Part shown: piece by piece, positions 24,899 through 33,477 of the stretch
How positions within the stretch are numbered: position 1 is the stretch's first letter
How the letters are laid out: the number at the start of each line of letters is the position of its first letter
Source of the DNA: CBDCFV01 sp965203835
Lineage (GTDB): Bacteria > Chloroflexota > Dehalococcoidia > Lucifugimonadales > UBA3495
Direction of reading: 5' to 3'
Assembly: GCA_965203835.1 (NCBI GenBank)
Contig: OZ241919.1
Span: 1,674,001-1,738,000 of the forward strand
Length of the DNA: 64,000 nucleotides
Translations under genes and position numbers: made by a program
Notes under the pieces: generated by a model
Databases searched by the model: none
Seen by the model: only the letters and a program-made list of their open reading frames with translations
What the model was told of the DNA's origin: nothing

Positions 24899-25438
24899 AT
24901 GGCATTCATCGAGGTGATTCAAGCAATGGGACGGATTGACAAGGAGCGGCACGTGATCTCGAACGAAAGTCCTTCGGTACTGCTCGCGCTGGACGCAAGC
25001 ATCCGGGGCACCGGGTGGGCCTTGTTCAGCCCGGGAGACATGGCGGCCACGGGGGTTATTGGGTCGGATACGAAGCGGGGAGTCCCGGTCGAGGCCCGGC
25101 TGTCCCGGTTGACGGTCGAGCTGGACACGCTGGTTGACCGGCGCCGTCCCGACGAGGTCGCCTACAGCCTGCCTTCGGGAATCCATTGGCCGGTGCCGGC
25201 CCTGGACCTGCTGCGCGACCGGATGGATACTTGGTGGAAGAATCACGGCCTCCCTGCCTCCGTCTACACGGCCAAAGAGGTGCGGACAGCCATCGGCGGA
25301 CATTCCAGGGCGCCCCAGGACAAACTGGCCTATGAAGTTATGTCAATACTTGGACTGATCGGACACAGCAGGACCGACCGGGAATGGAAGGCCCTGGCCG
25401 TGGGTTGCTATCACCTGTCCCTCCAGAATTCATCGTAG
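24899..25438 (+). CDS. RuvC-like resolvase-fold protein with altered catalytic residues
   Basis: 179 residues. LLALDASIRGTGWALFS (28-44) is the first RuvC-type strand with its aspartate; TAKEVRTAIGGHSRAPQDKL and EWKALAVGCYHL (about 133-175) match the RuvC helix and last motif. The second acidic residue (E in RuvC) falls at YSLPSGIHW with no acid at the expected place, and the final acid pair (D-x-x-D-A-L-A) is replaced by R-E-W-K-A-L-A. The fold seems kept but nuclease activity is doubtful. The start is uncertain: ATG 24899 lacks a strong site. Confidence 0.65.
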   Translation: MAFIEVIQAMGRIDKERHVISNESPSVLLALDASIRGTGWALFSPGDMAATGVIGSDTKRGVPVEARLSRLTVELDTLVDRRRPDEVAYSLPSGIHWPVPALDLLRDRMDTWWKNHGLPASVYTAKEVRTAIGGHSRAPQDKLAYEVMSILGLIGHSRTDREWKALAVGCYHLSLQNSS

Positions 25439-25564
25439 GACGCGCGGGGAGTGTATAATAGGGCATCATTCACGCCCGCTGCTGTCTGAAACGGTTGATT
25501 ACGGGACAAGAGCCGCCGACGAAAGCCGGGACGCGGGGACTCTGCCCCATGGACTGGAGTAGAT

Positions 25565-25921
25565 ATGCCTATCATACAACGCCCCTACGTTCCCCCCGAA
25601 GACCAGGTGCCTCAGGAAGAGAGCTACGTCAATCCGGGCGACACCCAAGCGGTGAACGGCGCATCGACGGAGCCGATTACCTTCTACTGCGACTCCATGC
25701 ACATCTTCAGCAGCCTCTACTCCGCCGTCCTCTTCTTCGGCGAGCAGATGGAAGAGCGCGAGCCCATCCTGCGGGCGCGCATCAAGGTCAGCCCGCAAAT
25801 GCTGAAGGCCATCGCGGTGCTTACCAACAAGCACGTCCGGGAGTATGAAGAGGCCGTGGGGCCCATCACCCTGCCGGAGCAGGTATACGCGGCTTGGGAA
25901 CTGGGCGGGGAAACCGAATGA
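25565..25921 (+). CDS. DUF3467-like protein
   Basis: 118 residues. The segment YCDSMHIFSSLYSAVLFF followed by RARIKVSPQMLKAIAVLTN and EYEEAVGPITLP matches the compact DUF3467 pattern (a strand pair, a conserved VSPQ, and a helix). The first 35 residues are proline-rich and probably disordered. TATAAT at 25454-25459 could serve as a -10, though the -35 is poor. The stop overlaps the next gene's start (ATGA), so the two are translated together. Function of the family is unknown. Confidence 0.65.
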   Translation: MPIIQRPYVPPEDQVPQEESYVNPGDTQAVNGASTEPITFYCDSMHIFSSLYSAVLFFGEQMEEREPILRARIKVSPQMLKAIAVLTNKHVREYEEAVGPITLPEQVYAAWELGGETE

Positions 25922-26406
25922 CGAGGCCGGATGACCGGGTGCTGGCTGAAGACCTGGCTTGTCCGGTCGAAGTACAGCCGGGGTTCGACCAGTCGACGCC
26001 GGCCGACCTGGACTGGCGCCTGGTGGGGGCCAGCCTTCCCAACGCGGCCACCTTTCATCTAACCCACAGCGACGTGAACCGCATCATTGTGGACGTGCTG
26101 CGCCCGTCGGACTGCCCGCCCGACAGCCCGTTCGTCCTTACCAAGGAAGTCCCCATCATCATATTGGACAGCCTGGACAAGTATTGGGCCGGAGAAAATC
26201 GGACCAAGCTGCCGTTGCGCGGGATAAGGGTGCCGGTGGAAGGAGATACGCCCGAAGCCGCCAAGGCTGCGCTTGCCGCCGACCTTGCCGCCCAGTTGCG
26301 GTTGCTGCTGCTCCTCTCCTCGTCCCACCGGGAACTGGCGCCGCAGCTCCAGGAGAACCTGGCTTTTCTGCGGTCCATAATGGAGCCAGCCCCAGGCGTG
26401 CGTTAG
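25918..26406 (+). CDS. Unknown protein coupled to the DUF3467-like gene (162 aa)
   Basis: Start taken at ATG 25918, which overlaps the preceding TGA; an earlier in-frame ATG at 25894 lies inside the upstream gene. A central segment (FVLTKEVPIIILDSLDKY, about 78-95) looks like a helix-strand unit, and residues 115-145 are an alanine/leucine-rich helix (DLAAQLRLLLLLSSSHREL). No family recognised. The tight coupling suggests the two proteins act together. Confidence 0.55.
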   Translation: MTRPDDRVLAEDLACPVEVQPGFDQSTPADLDWRLVGASLPNAATFHLTHSDVNRIIVDVLRPSDCPPDSPFVLTKEVPIIILDSLDKYWAGENRTKLPLRGIRVPVEGDTPEAAKAALAADLAAQLRLLLLLSSSHRELAPQLQENLAFLRSIMEPAPGVR

Positions 26407-26557
26407 CGACCCCCTCACGTCAGTTCCTCCAGTCTGCGTTGGCGGAGCACCTTCATGCGGCAACCTGAGTGTTGCGCGTCGTCTGCTGTCGTCTGCTATG
26501 GTAGCATTAGTTGATGCTTGACCAGCTTTCATTCGAAGCCGAGGGAACACACTTACC

Positions 26558-27484
26558 ATGTATTCCAAAGTAATCGTACCGCTGGACGGTTCTGAATTTT
26601 CCGAACAAGCGTTGCCGTATGCCAGGCTCATCGCCGATCGTATGTCGGTGCCCATAGAACTGGTGGAGTCCTACAACATTCTGCCTCCGGCGGTGCGCGA
26701 CAGGCACACCAGGTATATCGTGGAACTGATGCTGACCGAGGCCCGGTCCCGTTCGGAAAAGTATTTGTCCGGCATCCGCCAACAGTTGGAGGAAGATGGT
26801 CACACCACCTCAATAACCACGTTGCACGGCGCCCCAACCGAAGCCATATCAGCGCAAGCAAGCGCCGACGCAGATGCGCTGGTGTTAATGTCGACTCATG
26901 GAAGAGGCGGGATTGCCCGCTGGGCCCTGGGCAGCGTGGCAGACACGGTACTCCACACCGTTTCCAATCCTGTCCTCATCGTCCGAACTTCGGCTACCGC
27001 ACCGGTCCCGCAGGAGGTTTCGGTGGAGACGATTGTGGCTCCGCTGGACGGGTCCACAAGAGCGGAACTGTCGCTGCCCCATCTTGCCGACCTGGCCACT
27101 GCGCTGGGCGTCGGCATAACGCTGCTCAGGGTAACCCCGACTGCTGAATACTATCGCAATCACATGAGCACGGTACAACTCCGGCATGAAAGCGGGCCGG
27201 GATGGATGTCGCCCAACGAACTGGCCGATGCCGACTCCAAAGCGGTGACGGCGTACCTGTCACAGGTGAAAGACCGGCTGATTGCTGATCACTCCCTTGA
27301 AGTGACCATCGACCACCAACAGAACGACAATGTTGCACAAGCCATTATAGACAAGGCATCACGTCAAGGGTCCCTGGTGGTGATGAGCAGCCACGGCCAG
27401 AGCGGAATACGCCGGCTGATGCTGGGAAGCATAGCCGACCGGGTGGTGCGTCACTCCACTGGACCGGTGCTGGTTGTGCGGTGA
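26558..27484 (+). CDS. Universal stress protein, two UspA domains
   Basis: 308 residues: UspA domain 1 (1-145) and domain 2 (155-308). Each starts with I-V-P/A-P-L-D-G-S and ends in an ATP-binding type motif: MSTHGRGGIARWALGS near 111 and MSSHGQSGIRRLMLGS near 276, followed by N/S-x-(P)-V-L-(I/V)-V-R. The G-x-x-G-x9-G-S pattern is kept in both, implying nucleotide binding. Stress role by family. It stands alone on the plus strand opposite proS. Confidence 0.9.
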   Translation: MYSKVIVPLDGSEFSEQALPYARLIADRMSVPIELVESYNILPPAVRDRHTRYIVELMLTEARSRSEKYLSGIRQQLEEDGHTTSITTLHGAPTEAISAQASADADALVLMSTHGRGGIARWALGSVADTVLHTVSNPVLIVRTSATAPVPQEVSVETIVAPLDGSTRAELSLPHLADLATALGVGITLLRVTPTAEYYRNHMSTVQLRHESGPGWMSPNELADADSKAVTAYLSQVKDRLIADHSLEVTIDHQQNDNVAQAIIDKASRQGSLVVMSSHGQSGIRRLMLGSIADRVVRHSTGPVLVVR

Positions 27485-27528
27485 CCGTGGGTGTCAGACC
27501 ATCCGATCGGTTTCGATACCGGTTCCTC

Positions 27529-29232
27529 TCAGGCAGTCTCCAGAAGTTCCCGTACCTTGGTTAGTGCCTCGGCGGACTCAACCAAGGCAGCCTCCTGCTC
27601 GGTGCGTCCTTTGATTTCCACCGCGCCTGCTCTCACGTTCCTGGGACTGATTACCAAACGGACGGGAAGGCCCAGCAAATCGGCGTCGTTCAGTTTCACT
27701 CCGGCAGTCTGGTCCAGCCGGTCGTCGTACAAGACTTCCACGCCGTTGGCCTGCAAGTCTTGGTAGAGGTCCTCCGCCGCTTCGGCAACTTCCTCGTTGG
27801 ACAGGTTCAGCGCCACCAAGTGCACTTGGTAAGGGGCTATTGGCGGGGGGAATACTATGCCTTTTTCGTCGTGGTTCTGTTCTATGGCCGCCGCAAGGAG
27901 ACGCCCAACCCCAATGCCGTAGCAACCCATGATAATAGGCTGCTGCCGCCCGTCCCGGTCCAGGTACCCGGCTCCCAAGGACTCGCTGAAGAAGGTGCCC
28001 AGCTTGAAGATGTGGCCCACCTCCACACCACGCACCGCTTCCAACGGTGTGCCACACTGGGCGCACTTGTGGCCGGGCTCGGCCAGGGTAATGTCGTCCA
28101 GGACGTCGACCTGAAAGTCCCTGGGGTAGTTAGCCCCGGTGAAGTGGGTGTCCGGTTTGTTGGCCCCCACCACGAAGTTGTTTCCTTGGGTTATGGACAG
28201 GTCGCCCACTTTTTTGACCCCGGCTATCCCGACGGCGGAAGCCGAGCCGGCGACCAGTCCGGCGGCTTCGACCTCCGCATCGTCGGCCATGCGCAAGTCG
28301 TCCGCGTGGAGGACGTTCTTCAGCTTTACTTCGTTCACGTCCAGATCGCCCCGGATGGTTACAAACACCAACTCGCCGTCGGCCATGTAGAACACGGCCT
28401 TGAAGGTCTGGGACTCTTCCACGTTCAGGAACCCGGCCACATCGGCAATGGTTTTCATTCCGGGAGTGCTGACCTCTTCCAGCGGCTCCTCTGGGCCTGA
28501 CGGCGCCTCCGGCACGACGCCGTTGGCCTTTTCGGCATTGGCCGTATATCCGCACGACGGGCAGGTAATGACGGTGTCCTCTCCGGTGGATGTGACCAGG
28601 ATGAACTCGTGGGAGTCCTTGCCACCGATGGCCCCGCTATCTGCCTCGGCCATCAACACCGGCAGGGCGCACCGGCGGTAGACGTTCCTGTAGGCTTGGG
28701 CCATGGCTTGGTAGCTTTCTTCCAAGCTGTCTTCGTCGGCGTTGAAGCTGTAAGCGTCCTTCATAGTGAACTCCCGCACCCTCACCAAGCCGGCCCGTGG
28801 CCGGGGTTCGTCCCTGAACTTGGTCTGTATCTGGTACAGGATCACCGGCAGGTCGCGGTAGCTTTGCACGTTGGCCTTGACGATGCTGGTGATGACCTCT
28901 TCGTGTGTGGGGGCCAGGACCATTGGCCGCCCGCGCCGGTCTTCCAAGGAAAAGAGGTTGTCGCCGAAAGCCCCGCTGCGCCCCGTCTGCTCCCACAGTT
29001 CCATCGGCTGGAGGGCCGGCATCATCAACTCTTGCCCCCCCGCTGCATCCATCTCCTCGCGGATGATGTTCTCGATTTTGCGCAACGACCGCCAAGCCAG
29101 CGGAAGGCTGGCGTAAACTCCCGCGGCCACTTGGTAAATCAGGCCCGCCCGCAGCATCAAGCGATGGCTTGCCGTCTCTGCCTCCGGCGGGTCGTCCCGC
29201 AGTGTTCTGGTTGCCAGCCTGGAAAACCTCAT
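27529..29232 (-). CDS. proS: Prolyl-tRNA synthetase (bacterial type, with editing insert)
   Basis: 567 residues. Class II motifs are at 46-60 (LRKIENIIREEMDAAG, motif 1), 135-150 (FRDEPRPRAGLVRVREF, motif 2) and near 440 (GCYGIGVGRLLAAAIEQ, motif 3). An insertion domain of about 165 residues (225-390) is the YbaK-like editing domain that clears alanyl-tRNA-Pro. The C-terminal 100 residues are the anticodon domain. It is the last gene of the rpsB operon and follows two coiled-coil genes. Confidence 0.95.
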   Translation of the reverse strand: MRFSRLATRTLRDDPPEAETASHRLMLRAGLIYQVAAGVYASLPLAWRSLRKIENIIREEMDAAGGQELMMPALQPMELWEQTGRSGAFGDNLFSLEDRRGRPMVLAPTHEEVITSIVKANVQSYRDLPVILYQIQTKFRDEPRPRAGLVRVREFTMKDAYSFNADEDSLEESYQAMAQAYRNVYRRCALPVLMAEADSGAIGGKDSHEFILVTSTGEDTVITCPSCGYTANAEKANGVVPEAPSGPEEPLEEVSTPGMKTIADVAGFLNVEESQTFKAVFYMADGELVFVTIRGDLDVNEVKLKNVLHADDLRMADDAEVEAAGLVAGSASAVGIAGVKKVGDLSITQGNNFVVGANKPDTHFTGANYPRDFQVDVLDDITLAEPGHKCAQCGTPLEAVRGVEVGHIFKLGTFFSESLGAGYLDRDGRQQPIIMGCYGIGVGRLLAAAIEQNHDEKGIVFPPPIAPYQVHLVALNLSNEEVAEAAEDLYQDLQANGVEVLYDDRLDQTAGVKLNDADLLGLPVRLVISPRNVRAGAVEIKGRTEQEAALVESAEALTKVRELLETA

Positions 29233-29259
29233 GGAAAGGATGTGCCTCCCTTGATAGGG

Positions 29260-29523
29260 TTAGAGTTTGGCTATCAATACGCCGAGCAGTCCCAACACCG
29301 CCGCGAACAGAGTTGCACTGACCGCTAAATATAACCTGACTTCCACCCTGTCAGCCTTACGCTCGAGCATCGTCATCATCGTTGACGTACGCTCCTCGAG
29401 CATCGCCATTATCGTCGATGTACGTTCCTCAAGCATACGTTCGAGCGTTCCCTGTCTCTCGTTGATTTGTTCGAGAATGCCTTCAATCCTGGATATCCGT
29501 TCTTCGGGTGAAACCATCGTCAT
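29260..29523 (-). CDS. Tail-anchored coiled-coil protein, family member 3 (87 aa)
   Basis: Starts MTMVSPEERISRIEGILEQ, with CGGAG seven bases upstream. Same family as 29543 and 23327 but longer: an 11-residue unit (MLEERTSTIMA / MLEERTSTMMT) is repeated before the neck ERKADRVEVR (residues 53-62), followed by a C-terminal membrane helix (63-87). The repeat lengthens the coil without changing the ends. It lies directly before proS and after its sister gene, in the rpsB-proS operon. Confidence 0.75.
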   Translation of the reverse strand: MTMVSPEERISRIEGILEQINERQGTLERMLEERTSTIMAMLEERTSTMMTMLERKADRVEVRLYLAVSATLFAAVLGLLGVLIAKL

Positions 29524-29542
29524 TTGTGAACTCCGTTGCGGT

Positions 29543-29767
29543 CTACATGTTTGACATCATAACGCCGAGCAGACCAAATACCACCGAGGATAGGGCCACC
29601 ATCGTGACAAGTACAAGCCTAACTTCGGTTTTATCAGCTTTCCGGTCCATGATCATCGAAGTATTTCTTTCGATCAGGCCCAAACGCGCTTCTATGGAAC
29701 CCAATCGCTCGTTTATCTGCTCAATGATGCCTTCGAGCCTTGATACCCGTTCTTCTTGGGAAATCAT
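29543..29767 (-). CDS. Tail-anchored coiled-coil protein, family member 2 (74 aa)
   Basis: Starts MISQEERVSRLEGIIEQINE. Coiled coil 4-40, neck DRKADKTEVR (41-50) and membrane helix 51-73. It shares its first 21 residues almost exactly with member 1 (23327) although the genes are 6 kb apart, and it lies 12 bases after ispG. Position between ispG and a second family member inside a housekeeping operon is unusual. Confidence 0.75.
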   Translation of the reverse strand: MISQEERVSRLEGIIEQINERLGSIEARLGLIERNTSMIMDRKADKTEVRLVLVTMVALSSVVFGLLGVMMSNM

Positions 29768-29779
29768 AATTCTCTTACG

Positions 29780-30910
29780 CTAAGCGACGGGAGTTTTCTC
29801 CACTTCTTCCATCAGGGCCGACAGCATCTCCGCCTCCGGCACCACCCGGACCTTCTCTCCCTTGCGGAAGATGACCGCGCGACCGGCGCCAGCGGCGATG
29901 CCCACGTCAGCGTCCTTGGCCTCGCCGGGGCCGTTGACCTCGCAGCCCATCACCGCCACCTTGACCTCCTTGTCGCTGCGCCGCAGCAGGCCGTCGACCT
30001 CGTTGGCCAGCTTCACCACGTCCACGTCGGCACGTCCGCAACTGGGACAAGCCACCAGAACGGCCCCCTTGCGCCGCAGGTTCAGCGACTTGAGTATCTC
30101 AAATCCGGCGATGACCTCGTCCTTGGAGTCACCACTGAGCGATACCCTGATGGTGTCCCCAATGCCCTCATAGAGCAGCAGCCCCAGCCCCACCGCGGTG
30201 CGTATCGACCCGGACTGGACGGTGCCCGCTTCGGTAATGCCCAAGTGCAGGGGGTACGGGACCATTTCGCTGAGTCGCCGGTAGGCTTCTACGGTGGTGG
30301 GAACGTCGAAGGCTTTCATGGAAATCTTGATTTTGTCGAAGTCCTGTTCCTCCAGCAGGCTTATCTCCCACAGCGCCGTAGCAACCATGTGGTCCACCAC
30401 GCTGTAGTCGCCCTCACGCTCTTCACCGGCTTTGGGCAGCTTGTTCACCAAGTCCATGTGCCGTGAGAATCCCCGCGTCCTGCCGATACCGCCCACCGGG
30501 GGCAGGCTGCCGAAGTTGACGCCGATGCGTATCGGTATGTCCCGTTCCTTGGCGGCCTTCACCACTTCCCTGACCTGGTCTTCGTTGCGCAGGTTGCCGG
30601 GGTTCAAGCGCAGGCAATCGACGCCGCCCTTGGCGCACTCCAAGGCCAACTGGTAGTGGAAATGAATATCGGCGACCAATGGGATGCGGATTTGCTTCTT
30701 GATTTCGGCCATCGCTTCGGCCGCTTGCATGTCGGGCACGGCGCTTCGAATGATCTCGCAGCCTGCCTCTTCCAGCTCGTGAATCTGCCGCACCGTGGCC
30801 GCCACGTCCCTGGTGTCCGTCTTGGTCATTGACTGCACGGTGATGTCGGCCCCGCCTCCAACCTGCACGCCGCCGATGTTGACCGGCTTGGTGACTCTGC
30901 GTCTGTTCAT
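29780..30910 (-). CDS. ispG: 4-hydroxy-3-methylbut-2-en-1-yl diphosphate synthase
   Basis: 376 residues from ATG 30910; an in-frame ATG 102 bases further up would add a non-conserved extension. MNRRRVTKPVNIGGVQVGGG and DITVQSMTKTDTRD are the conserved N-terminus of the TIM-barrel domain. The C-terminal iron-sulfur domain carries CPSCGR near 265 and CEVNGPGEA near 305, supplying the three 4Fe-4S cysteines. It makes HMBDP in the MEP isoprenoid pathway. Dxr is encoded two genes upstream. Confidence 0.95.
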   Translation of the reverse strand: MNRRRVTKPVNIGGVQVGGGADITVQSMTKTDTRDVAATVRQIHELEEAGCEIIRSAVPDMQAAEAMAEIKKQIRIPLVADIHFHYQLALECAKGGVDCLRLNPGNLRNEDQVREVVKAAKERDIPIRIGVNFGSLPPVGGIGRTRGFSRHMDLVNKLPKAGEEREGDYSVVDHMVATALWEISLLEEQDFDKIKISMKAFDVPTTVEAYRRLSEMVPYPLHLGITEAGTVQSGSIRTAVGLGLLLYEGIGDTIRVSLSGDSKDEVIAGFEILKSLNLRRKGAVLVACPSCGRADVDVVKLANEVDGLLRRSDKEVKVAVMGCEVNGPGEAKDADVGIAAGAGRAVIFRKGEKVRVVPEAEMLSALMEEVEKTPVA

Positions 30911-30971
30911 AATTTCGCCCCTACGCAAACCAATAGCTGATTGAGAGTACTCTAAAACAAGGCCACTAGCC

Positions 30972-32336
30972 TTACCCGCCCAGGAAGGAATGTCCCTGCA
31001 CCAACCGCCCAATGTCGTTGGCAGTTATCAGGACAATCAAGCCGAGCAGCGCCACGAAGCCTATCAGGTGGACCAAGCCCTCTTTCTCAGGGGGGACACG
31101 TTTCCCGCCTCTAACCCACTCCAGCACCACAAAGACCAACCGGCCTCCGTCCAGCATGGGTATGGGGAGAATGTTGATGATGGCCAGGTTGATACTGAGC
31201 AGAATAGTGATGGCCAGCCAGCCGGCCAGGCCGCCTTCGCGGGTGAACTCGCCGGTTATCTGGGCTATGCCGACGGGGCCGGAAAACTGGGGCGCCGACC
31301 CGCTGGAAAATGCCCCGGTTATTCCCTGCTTCACCAGTACCAGAAGTTCCCACGTATTGACGAAACTGTCCCGGAAGGCGATCCAAGGGGGGCTGGAGCG
31401 GTGTTCAGTGCGCTCGTTGACCAACTCGGTGGAGATCCCTATCAACCAGCGTCCGCCCTCTGCGTCGAAGGCCGGCTGCACTTCCAGGGTCTCAGCCTGC
31501 CCATCCCGCAATACCGTCAACTCCATAGGTGAACCGCCGTTCAGGTTCACGGTACGGACAAGGGCGCTTACGTTATCGAATTCGTCGCCATCCGCCCTCA
31601 ACACAATGTCGCCGGGCTGCATACCGGCTGCCTGGGCCGGAGAACCGGGGGCGACCTCCTTGACCGCCAACTGGCCTACAACCACTTCCTGGGGCAGCAT
31701 CAGCAGGATGGTGAAGAAGACGATGGGCAGGATGGCGTTCATCAGCGGGCCCGCAACCAGGACCAGGAAGCGCGTGCCTACGCCGCGCCCTGCCAGGCTG
31801 CCCGGCACCGCGGGGTTGTTCTCCCCGGCCAGCCGGACAAACCCGCCCAAGGGAGTCCAGTTCATCGAATAAAGCATGTCGGACAGCAGGAAGGAACCGT
31901 CGCCCACTTCCCGCACCTTGCCTTCGTGCTTCAACCATTCATCCGACACCGCCGGGCTAGCCGAGCGGACTTCATCGTCCTTCCTGCCGCCGGCCAGCCT
32001 TCGCAAGCGCCGTATCATCCCTGAAGAGGCCGGAGGAGCCTCGATGACACGGGCCACCAGATTGCCTTCGGAGTCTTCCGAAGAAGTGACTTTTACGAAT
32101 CTTCCTCGACTCAGCTCCGTCGGGCCGTCCATGTTGACGAACTGGGTGTACGGTGAAATGGCCACGCGGGTCTTGCCGGTGTAAAACCCGAAAGCGCGCG
32201 GCGGGAACCCGACGCCGAACTCAAGCACCTTTACCCCCAGGCTGCGGGCGGTGAAGTAGTGCCCCAGTTCATGCACCACCACCAGAATTAGCAGCATAGG
32301 GACCATGGCGCCAATGGATATAAGGACAGTTTCCAT
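30972..32336 (-). CDS. rseP: RseP-type intramembrane zinc protease
   Basis: 454 residues from ATG 32336. HELGH (22-26) in the first membrane helix and NILPIPMLDGGR (388-399) supply the zinc ligands. A PDZ domain lies at about 215-285 (GSPAQAAGMQPGDIVLRADG). Between the first helix and TPLGGFVRLAGE (about 160) there is an insert of about 80 charged residues, longer than in classical RseP. It cleaves membrane-bound regulators; in this operon it sits between dxr and ispG, a common placement. Confidence 0.92.
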   Translation of the reverse strand: METVLISIGAMVPMLLILVVVHELGHYFTARSLGVKVLEFGVGFPPRAFGFYTGKTRVAISPYTQFVNMDGPTELSRGRFVKVTSSEDSEGNLVARVIEAPPASSGMIRRLRRLAGGRKDDEVRSASPAVSDEWLKHEGKVREVGDGSFLLSDMLYSMNWTPLGGFVRLAGENNPAVPGSLAGRGVGTRFLVLVAGPLMNAILPIVFFTILLMLPQEVVVGQLAVKEVAPGSPAQAAGMQPGDIVLRADGDEFDNVSALVRTVNLNGGSPMELTVLRDGQAETLEVQPAFDAEGGRWLIGISTELVNERTEHRSSPPWIAFRDSFVNTWELLVLVKQGITGAFSSGSAPQFSGPVGIAQITGEFTREGGLAGWLAITILLSINLAIINILPIPMLDGGRLVFVVLEWVRGGKRVPPEKEGLVHLIGFVALLGLIVLITANDIGRLVQGHSFLGG

Positions 32337-32356
32337 GCAAAAGCCGCTTTGAGAGT

Positions 32357-33475
32357 TTAGGAACCGATAATTTCTTTGGCCCGGTCCGTGGCCCACCGGT
32401 CCGCCGCCAGCACCTTTTCCGCGTCTACGTCACCCGAGGACTCATGCTCGGACAGGACCTTGTCAACCGCTTTGTAAATACCAGTAAAAGGTATCTTGCC
32501 ATCTAAGAACGCCTGCACCGCCACTTCATCGGCGGCGCTGACCACCGCGGGATAGGTCCCGCCTTTCCGCCCCGCAGCCACCGCAAGGCCGAAACACGGG
32601 AAGCGTTCCTTTTCCAACGGCTGGAAAGTAAGCGCGTGGGAGATGCTCGTATCCAGCCTGGGTATCATCTCGTTGGGAAACCGCTGTGGATAGAAGAGAG
32701 CGTATTGGATGGGCAGCCGCATGTCGGGAGGTCCAAGCTGGGCCTTGATGGACCCGTCGGCAAACTCCACCATGGAATGAATGGTGCTTTGCGGGTGCAC
32801 CAATACCTCGATATCGTCCCACGGCACACCGAACAACCAGTGAGACTCGATGACCTCGAAAGCCTTGTTCATCAACGTCGCCGAGTCTATAGTTATTTTA
32901 CGCCCCATGTACCAGGTCGGATGCTGCAAAGCACGCTCCGGGGTCACGTCCTCAAGTTCCTCCAACGGCGTGGTGCGGAAAGGACCGCCGGATGCGGTGA
33001 TGATCAAGCGGCGAATCTCGTTCTCTTCCCCGCGAAGGCATTGCCAGATGGCGCTTGGCTCACTATCCACCGGCAGCACTACGCCGCCGTACTCCCTCTC
33101 GTAGTCCTTGATGATGGACCCGGCCATCACTATCGGCTCTTTGTTCGACAAGGCGACAGTTTTGCCCTTCTTCAGGGCGCTCAGGGTTGGGACCAGTCCC
33201 ACGCTGCCGATGGTGGCCATCATGACAGTGTCCACATCATCAAGGCAGACCATGTCCGTCATCCCGATGAATTCGACTCCATCGGGCGGTGATGACGGAG
33301 CATTGGAGCAATACATGTAGCGGGGCGCGAACTCCCGGATCTGGTCAAGCAACAGCTCAACGTTGTTGCCCGCCGCCAGTCCCACCACCTCGAAGGCGTC
33401 CGGAAAGGCCCGCACTATATCCAGCGTCTGACGACCTATGGAGCCGGTCGATCCCAGGACGACTATCTTTTTCAT
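32357..33475 (-). CDS. dxr: 1-deoxy-D-xylulose 5-phosphate reductoisomerase
   Basis: 372 residues. MKKIVVLGSTGSIGRQTLDI is the NADPH-binding motif; DSEPSAIWQCL near 137 and ITASGGPFR near 160 are active-site segments (metal-binding D and E), with HPTWYMGRKITIDSATLMNK near 186. It converts DXP to MEP. It overlaps neither neighbour and follows cdsA with two bases between. Confidence 0.95.
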   Translation of the reverse strand: MKKIVVLGSTGSIGRQTLDIVRAFPDAFEVVGLAAGNNVELLLDQIREFAPRYMYCSNAPSSPPDGVEFIGMTDMVCLDDVDTVMMATIGSVGLVPTLSALKKGKTVALSNKEPIVMAGSIIKDYEREYGGVVLPVDSEPSAIWQCLRGEENEIRRLIITASGGPFRTTPLEELEDVTPERALQHPTWYMGRKITIDSATLMNKAFEVIESHWLFGVPWDDIEVLVHPQSTIHSMVEFADGSIKAQLGPPDMRLPIQYALFYPQRFPNEMIPRLDTSISHALTFQPLEKERFPCFGLAVAAGRKGGTYPAVVSAADEVAVQAFLDGKIPFTGIYKAVDKVLSEHESSGDVDAEKVLAADRWATDRAKEIIGS

Positions 33476-33477
33476 GG

